From Luteolibacter arcticus (GTDB lineage: Bacteria > Verrucomicrobiota > Verrucomicrobiia > Verrucomicrobiales > Akkermansiaceae), in contig NZ_JAPDDT010000001.1 of assembly GCF_025950235.1 (NCBI RefSeq), positions 620,001 to 684,000 of the forward strand: a stretch of DNA of 64,000 nucleotides, given 5' to 3'. The position numbers and the translations under genes are program-made. The notes below the pieces were generated by a model that made no database searches, was not told the DNA's origin, and was given only the letters and a program-made list of their open reading frames with translations. Shown here piece after piece: positions 25,983 to 35,600 of the stretch; the stretch's first letter is position 1, and the number at the start of each line of letters is the position of its first letter.

Positions 25983-27569
25983 TCAGTGCGTCTTCTTCCA
26001 GTAATAGAGCCACCGCTCGGACACCACCTTGCCATCCTCATCCTGCAGCTCGCAGGTCATGTCGAGGTCACGGGCGTCCTTGCCCGGATCGAGCACGAAG
26101 AACGCTCGCAGCACCTGCGGCATGTGGACGTCCTTGCTGCGGCCCAGCCCGGCAGGCAGCGCGTCCACATTGGCCATGCTCATGTCGCTCAGGCCCACGT
26201 GGATGATTTTCACGCCTGGCTGGTTCACGGTCACCACTGGCTTCAGCTTGGAGATGTCTTCCCACTTGGGATCGCCGACCTTCTTCTCCGGAGCCAAGGG
26301 CTTGGCGAAATCGATCGCCACCAGCACTTCATCCGGCTTCTGCACGGGATTGCCGAGCCGGGTGTCGCGCACGGTGAAGAGCCCCGATGGCGCGGGGTCG
26401 CGCAGCCATTTCAGACGATAGTGAAAGTGGAAGGGCTTGCCGACTTCCGGCCCCGGCGTCGGCTCCCACACGAGGATGACGTTGTCATTGGTCTCATCGA
26501 TCGTCGGCATTTCGATCAGGTGGAGCTTGCCGTTCGAAAAGCCGGACACCGGCTCGACCCTCACGCTCGGCCGGTTGTGATAGGCGGCTTCCACATCCTG
26601 GTAGGATGCGAATGACCGGTCGCGCTGAACCAGCGACCACGAGCGCGGGCTTTCCATCGTGAAGACGCAATGGCGGAACTGATTCTCGGTGTGCTCCAGC
26701 GGCCGGTAGTGGAGATTGCCGCTGCCGAGTTCCATTAGAAAGCCGTCGCTGTCGTGAACCTCCGGGCGGAAATCGTAAGGGCGGGGGTGGGTGTTCTCAC
26801 CGAACCAGAACATGCTGGAGAACGGTGCCAGGCCGAGTTGTTGGACCGGCCGGCGCAGAGTGAGCTCCGCCTCGACGTCCATGACGGTCTCGACGCCGGG
26901 GGTCAGGGTGAACTTGTAGGCACCAGCCACGCTTTCGCCTTCCAGCAAGGCATGGGCGACCAGCGTCTTCGCGTCCTTCGCCGGCTTCTCCAGATAGAAC
27001 TCGCGGAAGTCAGGGAATTCCTCCGCCACGCCCGGCAGGCCGCTGTTGATCGAAAGTCCGCGCGCCGAGAGGCCATAGGGGGCCTCCTTCGGGATCGAGC
27101 GGAAGTAACTCGCTCCCAGGAAGACGAGGAACTCGTCCATGTAGTCCGGCGAGTTCAGGTGGGTCCGCGCCCGCCAACCGGCATAGCCCGGCGGCGGCGG
27201 TGTGCCGGCCGGGATCTTGTTCTTCCCGTAGTCGAAGAGACTGGTGTCGAAGTCGAGGTGGCGTGACTGGTCGCCGGTAACCTCGAAGAGCGAGACCGTC
27301 TTCTTCGCGGTCCAGCCGGGGTGGAAGAAGTCGATCGAGAATGGCCCTTGGTCCCACCATAGCCCCGACTCCATCTTGAAACGGATGTCGCGGTGCTGGT
27401 CGTAGCTCAGATTCGCCCAGAAGGCCGCCAGATCGGTGCCCTTGGATTGGTAGGGTTTGGCCGCCAAGTCGCGGGCCTTGGCACGGAGCAGGTCGAAGGA
27501 AAACTCCGCCGCCTGCATGGCAGGCATCGCGGACAAACAAGCGGCAATCAGGAGGCGGGCAGAGATCAT
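25983..27569 (-). CDS. Periplasmic glucan biosynthesis protein OpgG/MdoG
   Basis: OpgG-type proteins act in the periplasm to branch or release osmoregulated beta-glucans. The 528-residue chain has a signal peptide (LLIAACLSAMPAMQA) followed by FSFDLLRAKARDLAAKPYQ. Diagnostic segments are YDQHRDIRFKMESGLWW, FHPGWTAKKTVSLFEV, YFRSIPKEAPYGLSARGLSI, SSMFWFGENTHPRPYDFRPEVHDSDG and SWSLVQRDRSFASYQD. It resembles OpgG and OpgD equally. The usual partner, the membrane glucosyltransferase OpgH, is not in the window. A methyltransferase gene follows after 7 nt. Confidence 0.92.
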   Translation of the reverse strand: MISARLLIAACLSAMPAMQAAEFSFDLLRAKARDLAAKPYQSKGTDLAAFWANLSYDQHRDIRFKMESGLWWDQGPFSIDFFHPGWTAKKTVSLFEVTGDQSRHLDFDTSLFDYGKNKIPAGTPPPPGYAGWRARTHLNSPDYMDEFLVFLGASYFRSIPKEAPYGLSARGLSINSGLPGVAEEFPDFREFYLEKPAKDAKTLVAHALLEGESVAGAYKFTLTPGVETVMDVEAELTLRRPVQQLGLAPFSSMFWFGENTHPRPYDFRPEVHDSDGFLMELGSGNLHYRPLEHTENQFRHCVFTMESPRSWSLVQRDRSFASYQDVEAAYHNRPSVRVEPVSGFSNGKLHLIEMPTIDETNDNVILVWEPTPGPEVGKPFHFHYRLKWLRDPAPSGLFTVRDTRLGNPVQKPDEVLVAIDFAKPLAPEKKVGDPKWEDISKLKPVVTVNQPGVKIIHVGLSDMSMANVDALPAGLGRSKDVHMPQVLRAFFVLDPGKDARDLDMTCELQDEDGKVVSERWLYYWKKTH

Positions 27570-27666
27570 CGGAGCGGTAGCGTAGCGTCGGGCTTTCTTG
27601 TCGCCGCGGCAAGACGGCGATGCAAGGGCGGGCTGAGTATTGCCAGTGAGGATAACCCGCCGCGAC

Positions 27667-28488
27667 CTAGATCAGGCGCTCAATTGCGGTAGTCCTTCCC
27701 AATGGAGCGTCGGCAATCCTCTCTGCCATGCGATTCGGCGGGGTGAACTTGGGCGTGTAAGCCTCAAGGCGCTCGCGTTCCTCCTGCCAGAACTCAGCCA
27801 ACGCCGGAGACTCGGTTGCGGGCACCTGTTCCAACAGCGCCAGTAAGGGTTCAGTCTCCCCGGTGGCAAATCCGGTGATGAGCTGCCACGCCGATTCCGG
27901 ATCGGGCGAGGGGATACTCAGGGAAAGCGGCACCGTGGATCGCGTCAGCCCGTGTGGATAGGCGTGCAATGGCAACTCGGGCACCAAGACTCGCTGAACT
28001 CCGCGAAGCAGGGGGCCGAGCAGGTAGCGGAAGGACGGGGGCAGCGGCCCGATCCCCTGCGGCTCCCGGGTCAACTGCAGCCGAAGCACCCCGGTGACGG
28101 TCTCGCCCGCCAACCACCACGGTGGGCCAATCCACACGCCTGCCCGATTGAAAGGAGGCCGGCGTTCCAACAAGAGCTCCCGCTCCCGCGCGATGGCATG
28201 GACGGGGGATTCGCAAAGTTCCCATTCAATCCGGCGAATGCCTGCTACGAGCCGCAGCGACCGCCGCGGATGTCGGCCCTGGGCCACGTGCCGGTAGCTG
28301 CCGATCCGCGCCCGCAGGTTTGCTGATTGGCCGATGTAGAGCAACCGGTCCGCTTCACCGGTGAAGAAATAGACGCCGGGATTCGTCGGCAGGCCGGTGA
28401 AGAAGGTGGAGCCGAAACGAGCCGTGAGCGGATCCTCAAGACGGAAGAGGATCTGTTGCCCACCGCGATTGCCTTGCCCACGCTTCAT
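27667..28488 (-). CDS. GIY-YIG nuclease-domain protein
   Basis: Residues about 30-110 form a GIY-YIG endonuclease module: PGVYFFTGEADRLLYIGQSANLRARIGSY with the GVY and YIG motifs and catalytic Arg, then the ERELLLERRPPFNR with the metal-binding Glu and conserved Asn. The remaining 160 residues are a unique C-terminal part with WIGPPWWLAGETV and several Leu/Pro-rich stretches that I do not recognise. UvrC-type partners such as HhH or UvrB-binding domains are absent, so this is not UvrC. It could act in DNA repair or as a selfish or defence-related nuclease. Confidence 0.8.
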   Translation of the reverse strand: MKRGQGNRGGQQILFRLEDPLTARFGSTFFTGLPTNPGVYFFTGEADRLLYIGQSANLRARIGSYRHVAQGRHPRRSLRLVAGIRRIEWELCESPVHAIARERELLLERRPPFNRAGVWIGPPWWLAGETVTGVLRLQLTREPQGIGPLPPSFRYLLGPLLRGVQRVLVPELPLHAYPHGLTRSTVPLSLSIPSPDPESAWQLITGFATGETEPLLALLEQVPATESPALAEFWQEERERLEAYTPKFTPPNRMAERIADAPLGRTTAIERLI

Positions 28489-28615
28489 TGCCCGGCGGCC
28501 ATCATGCATCGGGAGAGCCCCCGCCTCAAGCCACTAGGCTTGGCAGAGCCCGTTTGCCGATGTGAAGTTGTTACAGTCTCGGATCAAACCGATCTCCGGG
28601 GCGTGAATCTCATCC

Positions 28616-29404
28616 ATGAGCCTGCCCTACTATCAGGTCGATGCCTTCACCGACCGTCTCTTTGCCGGTAATCCTGCCGGTGTGTGCCCGCTCGCCGGTT
28701 GGCTGCCGGACGAACTGCTTCAATCCATCGCGGCGGAGAACAACCTCGCCGAGACAGCGTTTATCTTGCCCTACAGCGATGGGGGCTTCGACCTGCGCTG
28801 GTTCACCCCGACGATCGAGATGGATCTGTGTGGCCACGCGACGCTCGCCGCCGCGCATGTGCTGTTCAGGCATCTCGGACATGCCGGAGAAGACGTCCGC
28901 TTCCAGACGCGGTCGGGGATGCTGACGGTCAGCCGTGACAAGGGCGATCTCCTGACGCTCGACTTTCCGGCCCGGCCCGCCACTGCCTGCGAGACGCCGC
29001 CGGAATTGATCGCGGGGCTGGGGGCGCAACCCGTCACGACAGCCAGGGCGCGTGACTACCTCGCCGTCTTTGAGACGGAAGAAGAGGTGAGGAACCTCCA
29101 GCCGGATATGGCAATGCTTTCCCTCCTCGATTGCCTGGGCATCATTGCGACCGCTCCCGGGAAGGACTGCGATTTCGTCTCACGTTTCTTCGCTCCCGGC
29201 GCCGGGGTGCCTGAAGATCCGGTGACGGGCTCCGCCCATTGTACACTGATCCCATACTGGGCGGAGCGGCTGGAACGAACGAGGCTCCAAGCTCGGCAGC
29301 TCTCCCAGCGGGGCGGCGAGCTATGGTGCGAGCATCGCGGCGATCGGGTCGGAATTGGCGGTCGGGCCGTGACCTATGCGACGGGCTTCCTCCAGGTTTC
29401 TTGA
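28616..29404 (+). CDS. PhzF family isomerase-like protein
   Basis: PhzF-fold proteins are two-lobed isomerases/epimerases. The 262-residue sequence begins YYQVDAFTDRLFAGNPAGVC and has the catalytic Glu in NNLAETAFILP, WFTPTIEMDLCGHATLAAAH, and late FAPGAGVPEDPVTGSAHC. These are the four family signatures. The true substrate is unknown; only the phenazine enzyme PhzF itself is well studied, and no phenazine genes are present here. It stands alone, followed by an almost 400-bp region without a convincing gene. Confidence 0.93.
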   Translation: MSLPYYQVDAFTDRLFAGNPAGVCPLAGWLPDELLQSIAAENNLAETAFILPYSDGGFDLRWFTPTIEMDLCGHATLAAAHVLFRHLGHAGEDVRFQTRSGMLTVSRDKGDLLTLDFPARPATACETPPELIAGLGAQPVTTARARDYLAVFETEEEVRNLQPDMAMLSLLDCLGIIATAPGKDCDFVSRFFAPGAGVPEDPVTGSAHCTLIPYWAERLERTRLQARQLSQRGGELWCEHRGDRVGIGGRAVTYATGFLQVS

Positions 29405-29798
29405 ACCAAGAGAGATCTTTCATCGCGCTTTTGCGAGGTCTGATCTACCAGCAGAAAGTTATGGATCGACCCACGAAGTCGGAGTTATTCGGAAGGCGTG
29501 TTAGATTAAACCATGCGCACGGAGATGGGGCGGGCTGGCCAATCGAGCGGAGCAAGGAAGAGAAGCCGACCTTATCGCCTGAATCGACTTCCAGCCTACT
29601 ACGGGATTCACGTAGAAAGAGTTGCCGCCGAAAATCCCCCCTGGCATTTTTTGGCAAAGGCCGGTCGTGTTTACCGCCCCGGCGGACTAGAGGAAACGGC
29701 AGGCCGGGCATCAGCAATTGCATTCTGCCGACTTCCCACCGAAAGGAGGGACCTTGATAACGCTTGTCTGGTGAGTCGGGAGGATATAGGTCGCTGAC
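29405..29798. other. 394-bp region with no convincing gene
   Basis: A frame at 29513-29797 (94 codons, Arg-rich, low third-position GC compared with its neighbours) ends 1 nt before the histidine kinase start, but it does not look coding. A strong AAGGAGG lies at 29743-29749 and is followed 4 nt later by TTG opening a six-residue frame (29754-29774), which could be a leader peptide. A short TCGC/GCGA hairpin at 29423-29436 may weakly terminate the PhzF transcript. The kinase promoter should be here. Confidence 0.5.
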
Positions 29799-30965
29799 AT
29801 GCGTTTCGGGTCCGTCGATGCCAGCCGCGAGCGATTGGAAAGCTTGAAGTCCTCGGGCTTGTTGGGCGATGCACACGGCATCGACTTCGACCGGGTAACC
29901 GAGCTTGCCGCGCGCGCCGTGAATGTCCCGGTGTCCCTGGTTTCCCTGGTGGATGAGGACCGGCAGGTTTTCGCGGGTGCCTGCGGCCTTTCGGAACCGC
30001 TCAAGACTTCGAGACAGACGCCGATCCACTACTCCTTTTGCCAGCACGCGGTGAACTTGCGCCAGCCGCTGGTCATTCCCGACGCACGCAAGAATCCGCT
30101 GGTGGCGAAGAATCCGGCGATCGAGGAATTCGGGGTGGTCGCTTACCTGGGCTTCCCGGTCCTCGGAGCGGGGCAGCACTTCTATGGTGCGGTGTGCGCG
30201 GTCGACACCGTGCCGCGGCAATGGCGCGAAGAGGAGATCGAGGTCATGCGTGGGTTCACGTCGATCGTGTCCGCACTGATCGAACAACATCTGGGACGCG
30301 TCTATCAGAAGCTCCTGACAGACGTGATCTTGCACGATCTGAAGATGCCCTTGGGACGAATCCAGGCAGCAGCGGACGTTTTCGCGGCTAGGGCCGGCGA
30401 ACTGCCGCATGGGCTGGATGCCTTGGCCCGGTCCCTGAAGGGAAGCGCGGACCAAGCGAACGCAATGGTCGGCACGCTGCTGAGCAAGAACCGGCAGGTG
30501 GGGCGATGCGACGATCTCCACGGCACGGCCCAAACTGCCGCGAAGCTGCTTCGCCCTCGGGCGGAGGAAAAGGGCATCCAGATCCGCGTCGATGAGACCG
30601 CAGCCCGGATTCCCCTGGAACTTCCGGACCGGGTGATGGCGCAGGTGCTCGATCACCTGATCGCGAACTCACTCCGCTTCAGCAACATCGGCGAGGTGCG
30701 GGTCCGGATCAAACGGATCGGCGAGGCGGCCATCATCGACGTGGAGGACGACGGCCCCGGATTTCAAGCCGAGGACTACCCCCGGATTTTCCAGCGGTAT
30801 GCGCCCCTGAGTGCAAAGCCCACCGGCGGCGAAGCCTCCTCAGGTCTGGGTCTTTCGATCGTAAAGACCCTGCTGGAAAGCGAAGGCGGGACCATCGTGC
30901 TGCTCAGCCGGCCGGGCGAAAGCGCCGTGTTCCGCATCACGGTGCCGGTGCGGCGCCAGGATTGA
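29799..30965 (+). CDS. Soluble GAF-domain sensor histidine kinase
   Basis: The 388-residue cytosolic kinase has a GAF domain in residues about 25-165, with VPVSLVSLVDEDRQVFAG, SFCQHAV and FYGAVCAVDT as seen in light- and redox-type GAFs. The phosphoacceptor is His179 in VILHDLKMPLG. The ATPase domain shows the N box DHLIANSLRFS, G1 VEDDGPGF and G2 SSGLGLSIVKTLLE. No transmembrane segment and no response regulator are present, and none is adjacent, so it is an orphan kinase. A Cys-containing 'CxxH' in the GAF (CQHAV) could in principle bind a chromophore, but that is weak evidence. Confidence 0.92.
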   Translation: MRFGSVDASRERLESLKSSGLLGDAHGIDFDRVTELAARAVNVPVSLVSLVDEDRQVFAGACGLSEPLKTSRQTPIHYSFCQHAVNLRQPLVIPDARKNPLVAKNPAIEEFGVVAYLGFPVLGAGQHFYGAVCAVDTVPRQWREEEIEVMRGFTSIVSALIEQHLGRVYQKLLTDVILHDLKMPLGRIQAAADVFAARAGELPHGLDALARSLKGSADQANAMVGTLLSKNRQVGRCDDLHGTAQTAAKLLRPRAEEKGIQIRVDETAARIPLELPDRVMAQVLDHLIANSLRFSNIGEVRVRIKRIGEAAIIDVEDDGPGFQAEDYPRIFQRYAPLSAKPTGGEASSGLGLSIVKTLLESEGGTIVLLSRPGESAVFRITVPVRRQD

Positions 30966-31058
30966 AGGGCGTGGAAGCAGTGCTTTAGAGCATCTTGCTG
31001 ACGCGACGGTCAGAGTCGCCGCTTGTCGGGCGCGAAATCCGGTGGCAAGGGTGTCGTC

Positions 31059-31754
31059 ATGAAGGCAAGGAGCATGCTTGCGATGATGTTCACAGCGGTG
31101 CTGTCGGCGACGGCGGCCGCTCAGGAGGGAAAAGCACCCGCCGCGGACGGGGCCAAGCCCATTGCGATCGAAGGCAAGGACGGAAAGTCGATTGAGGCGG
31201 AGGTGCTGTCTGCCGATGAAGACTCGGTGAAGATCCGGCGGGCGGACGGCAAGGAATTCGATCTGCCCTTCGCCCGGCTCAGCGACGCGGGAACTGCTGC
31301 GGTCCGCAAGGTGCTCGCAGAGAAAGAGGCGGAGATCGCGCGCCTGAAGGCGGAGGAGGAAGAAGACAAGAAGCCGGGCGTGCGCGCCAAGGTGCCCGAG
31401 GATCCGAAGTCGCCGGAAGAAATCACCGAGAAGGTGGTCGTGAAGAAGGGCGAGACGGTGATTGCGCGGTTTGCGGAGGCCCCGGACGGCTTGGCGCGCC
31501 CGAGGGTGGTCAAGGAGGCACCGGAGGATCGGCCCTACCTCAAGGTGGAGTTCAAGGACGGCGACCCCTTGATCGCCGCGATCACGACAACCTCCCCGAA
31601 GACCCTGAAGGTCCGCTGCCTATCAAGGAACAAGGGGGAGACCACCTACAACGTGATCACCATCCTGCCCTTGAAGACCAGCGTTCCCGGGTTCGAAAGC
31701 TGGTCCGATCCGATCGAAGAGCTGGTGTTCTTCGACTTCGCTTTCATGGAGTGA
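31059..31754 (+). CDS. Secreted protein with SHD1-like domain
   Basis: A signal peptide (MLAMMFTAVLSATAAAQ) is followed by a short domain resembling SLA1 homology domain 1. Residues about 32-75 contain IEAEVLSADEDSVKIRRADG and FDLPFARLSDA, the form seen in many secreted proteins of Planctomycetes and Verrucomicrobia. A charged coiled segment (LAEKEAEIARLKAEEEEDKK) leads to a second beta-rich part of about 110 residues that I do not recognise. The start at ATG 31059 has AAGGG 7 nt upstream, which decides against upstream starts. Function unknown. Confidence 0.72.
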   Translation: MKARSMLAMMFTAVLSATAAAQEGKAPAADGAKPIAIEGKDGKSIEAEVLSADEDSVKIRRADGKEFDLPFARLSDAGTAAVRKVLAEKEAEIARLKAEEEEDKKPGVRAKVPEDPKSPEEITEKVVVKKGETVIARFAEAPDGLARPRVVKEAPEDRPYLKVEFKDGDPLIAAITTTSPKTLKVRCLSRNKGETTYNVITILPLKTSVPGFESWSDPIEELVFFDFAFME

Positions 31755-31875
31755 CTCGCCTTCTCGGTCAGCATTGCCCCGTGGTAGCTTTGCCTTTTCG
31801 CGGTCGTGCGGGCCTATCGAAGCGTCGGGCGTTTTCACGCGCGGGGACGAGGCATGACAACCAAAAGTTCTGACT

Positions 31876-32448
31876 GTGAAAACGCCGTATTACACCGCCA
31901 CGAGCCTTGATGGATTCATCGCGACCGAAGATGACTCGCTGGATTGGCTTTTTCCTCTCGGTGATCTGGGCGAGTCCAGTTATCCGGCCTTTATTTCGGA
32001 AGTGGGGGCACTGGCCATGGGATCGGCGACCTACGAATGGATGGTGCGCAACGCCGACAGGGTCACAGCCGAGACGGGTTCCGCGTGGCCTTACCAACAG
32101 CCGGCATGGATCTTCTCCAACCGTGAGCTGCCAAGGATCGACGGCGCTGACATCCGGTTCGCCCGTGGCGACGTGCGTTTGGTTCACGCTGAAATGTGTG
32201 CAGCAGCCGACGGGAAGAATTTATGGATCGTTGGAGGAGGGGATCTCGCCGGTCAATTTCACGATGCCGGCCTGCTCGACGAGCTAATCGTCCAGATCGG
32301 CTCGGTCACCCTTGGCAATGGCAAGCCACTTTTTCCGAGGCGGGTGTTAAGCCCCCGGCTGAGCTTGGTCTCTGTCCACCAGGTGGGTGCCGGCATGGCC
32401 GAGCTGCGCTACAAGGTGCAGAAAGACGGGGAAGACGCTCCGCCCTGA
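31876..32448 (+). CDS. Dihydrofolate reductase-fold (RibD C-terminal type) protein
   Basis: The 190-residue protein fits the family labelled 'dihydrofolate reductase family protein', related to the RibD reductase domain rather than to FolA. It starts YYTATSLDGFIATEDDSLDWL, has ALAMGSATYEW, and the NADPH-binding IVGGGDLAGQFHDAGLLDEL with Pro-rich end. Expected activity is NADPH-dependent reduction; the substrate is unknown. The start is a GTG at 31876, following an AT-richer leader; no later ATG gives the conserved opening. It is not near other folate or riboflavin genes. Confidence 0.88.
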   Translation: MKTPYYTATSLDGFIATEDDSLDWLFPLGDLGESSYPAFISEVGALAMGSATYEWMVRNADRVTAETGSAWPYQQPAWIFSNRELPRIDGADIRFARGDVRLVHAEMCAAADGKNLWIVGGGDLAGQFHDAGLLDELIVQIGSVTLGNGKPLFPRRVLSPRLSLVSVHQVGAGMAELRYKVQKDGEDAPP

Positions 32449-32606
32449 GCGAAAGTAAGCGCCAGAGCGGGGAATCGGACGGGCCGTTCGCCCAAATTCT
32501 CCATAGCCGATAGGGGTTGGGGAGGTAATTGGCTGTTGGTGCCAACCCCGCCTCCTGTTCATCCTTGCAACGCTTGGCACGGCGGGCGCTTCATGGGTGT
32601 CACCCC

Positions 32607-35600
32607 ATGGCCATCCGAGTCGGACTTCATCACGTCACCGAATACCGCTACGACCGCGAGGTCCAATTGTCGCCGCACGTCATCCGGTTACGGCCGTGTG
32701 TCCACTCGCGAACGCCGGTTTTGGCCTATTCGCTGAACATCCAGCCGGCGAATCACTTCATCAATTGGCAGCAGGATCCTTTCGGGAACTGGGCGGCGCG
32801 GGTAGTATTCCCGGAAAAGACCCGGAATTTCCGCATTGAGGTCGATCTTGTCGCCGACATGACGGTGATCAATCCCTTCGACTTCTTCTTGGAGGAGTCG
32901 GCGGAGGAGTCTCCTTTCGAATATTCGGCGGCGTTGAAGCACGAATTGGCGCCCTATTTGAAGCTGGGCGATGACGGGCCGTTGTTCTCCACGTGGCTGG
33001 AAACGATCCCGCGTGAGAAGAAGCGGACGGTGGATTTCCTGGTGGATGTGAATTTCCGGGTTCACCAGGTGGTGGGCTATGTGATCCGGCTGGAGCCGGG
33101 GGTGCAGACTTGCGAGCAGACTTTCGAGCGCGGCACGGGATCGTGCCGGGACTCCGCCTACCTTTTGGTGCAGGCGCTGCGGCATCTGGGGTTGGCGGCG
33201 CGTTTCGTGTCGGGCTATCTGGTGCAGCTCAAGCCCGACCAAGAGTCGCTGGATGGCCCAAGCGGGCCGAAGGAAGATTTCACGGATCTGCACGCGTGGG
33301 CGGAGGTCTACATCCCGGGGGCGGGTTGGGTCGGGCTTGACCCGACGTCCGGGCTGTTTGCGGGCGAGGGTCACATCCCGCTTTCGTGCACGCCTGAGCC
33401 GGCGAGTGCGGCACCCGTGGTGGGCGGCGTGGATCCCTGCGAGACGGAGTTTTCCTGGGTGAACGAGGTAAAGCGTGTCCACGAGGACCCGCGGGTCACG
33501 AAGCCGTATTCGGACACCGAATGGGCGGCGATCGATATCCTGGGAGAGCAGGTGGATCAGATCCTGGCGGACGGTGATGTTGCGCTGACGATGGGTGGCG
33601 AGCCGACCTTCGTTTCGGTCGATGACATGGAAGGGGCGGAGTGGAATTTCACCGCCGACAGCCCGGCGAAGCGGAAGCTGGCGCTGGGGCTTTTGAAGCG
33701 GTTGAAGGATGCCTTTGGCACGGGAGGGCTGCTTCACTATGGCGAGGGGAAATGGTATCCCGGCGAACCCTTGCCGCGCTGGGCCTACACGGTGGTGTGG
33801 CGCAAGGACGGCCAGCCTCTGTGGAAGGACGAAAAGCTTTTGGCCGACCCCAACGCTGACCTTGGTCACGGGGTCGAGGATGCGCGACGCTTCGTCTCGA
33901 CGATCACCGACGAACTCGGGTGTCAGCAGGCGCACATGATCGCGGGCTTCGAGGATGCCCTTTACTATGCGTGGAAGGAAAGCACGCTGCCGGCGAATGT
34001 TGACCCGTATTCGACGGATTTGGATGATCCGCTGGAGAGACGTTATCTGGCGAACTTGCTCGACCGCGGGCTCTCAAAGCCCACCGGCTTTGTGCTGCCG
34101 GTGGAGTGGGATCCGGAAACGAAGGCTTGGAAGAGCAATTTGTGGACCTTCCGCCGCGGGCGGATGTCACTGATTCCGGGTGGTTCGCCGATGGGTTTCC
34201 GCCTGCCGCTGGATTCGCTGCCGATGGCGAGCGAGGAACTGCGCTCTCAGCAAGCGGCGCTGGAATCATCGCCGATGGAAGAAGCGGGCACCCTCCCGGC
34301 CCATGGAGAGATCCTGCCGGCTGGACGCACGCTGCAGTCCAGCGTGGGCTTCAGGCCTTCGCCTCCGCCACCGGTGGCGGAGGGTGGTGGTGAGCTAATG
34401 TCCACGACTGCCATTTGCGTGGAGCCGCGGAACGGCAAGCTGCATGTCTTTTTCCCCCCGGTGACCCATCTGGAGCACTACTTGTCGTTGTTAGAGGCGG
34501 TGGAGAATGCTGCGACGCGATTGAAGCTGCCGGTGATCATCGAGGGCTACGAGATGCCATGGGACCGCCGCGTCGAGCGGATCAAGGTAACGCCGGATCC
34601 CGGCGTAATCGAAGTGAACGTGCACCCGGTAGCGAATTGGCGGGATCTGGTGGAGAACACAACGACGCTCTACGAAGCGGCACGCGTGTCCCGTCTAGGC
34701 ACGGAGAAGTTCATGCTCGATGGCCGCCACACCGGGACCGGGGGCGGCAATCACGTGACGCTCGGCGGAGCGACTCCGGACCGCAGTCCCTTCCTCCGCA
34801 AGCCCGGCGTGCTGCGTAGCCTGATCACCTTCTGGCAGCATCACCCGGCGCTGTCGTATCTGTTCTCCGGCCTTTTCCTCGGCCCTACCAGCCAGGCGCC
34901 GCGTGTCGATGAAGGGCGCGACGATCGCTTGTTCGAGTTGGACATCGCCTTCGAGCAACTCCCCGAGACGGGCGATCCGCCGTGGCTGGTGGACCGCGTC
35001 CTGCGGAACATGCTGACCGATCTAACAGGCAACACGCACCGCGCGGAGTTCTGCATCGACAAGCTCTACGCACCCGGTGCCGCCAGCGCACGCCTGGGCA
35101 TTCTGGAGCTGCGCGCATTCGAAATGCCCCCGCATGCGCGGATGAGCCTGGTGCAAATGCTCTTGGTGCGCTCGCTGGTGGCGTGGTTCTGGAATGAGCC
35201 CTATCACAAGAAGCTGGTCCGTTGGGGGACCGACCTGCACGACCGCTTCATGCTGCCGCATTTCATCCGCGAGGACATGAAAGACGTGGCGCTGGGACTG
35301 AAGGGCGCGGGCATCGCGTTCCAAGCATCGTGGTTGGAGGCATTCCACGAGTTCCGCTTTCCGGTCTATGGCCGGGTGGTGCACAGCGGAGTTGAAATCG
35401 AGATCCGCGCGGCCTTGGAGCCGTGGCACGTGCTCGGAGAGGAGACGTCTTCACAAGGCACGGCGCGCTACGTCGATTCATCGGTGGAGCGCATCCAGGT
35501 GAAAGTCCGCGGGGCAGTGGAAGGCCGGCATGTGCTGGTCTGCAATGGCCGCCGCATCCCGCTGGTCGCGACCGGCAGGAAAGGGGAGTATGTCGCGGGC

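Noticed and set aside
29513-29797. 94-codon frame just before the GAF kinase
   Set aside because: Arg-rich, low third-position GC, no start signal and no similarity; the 1-nt spacing to the kinase ATG is likely chance. A short horizontally acquired gene cannot be excluded.
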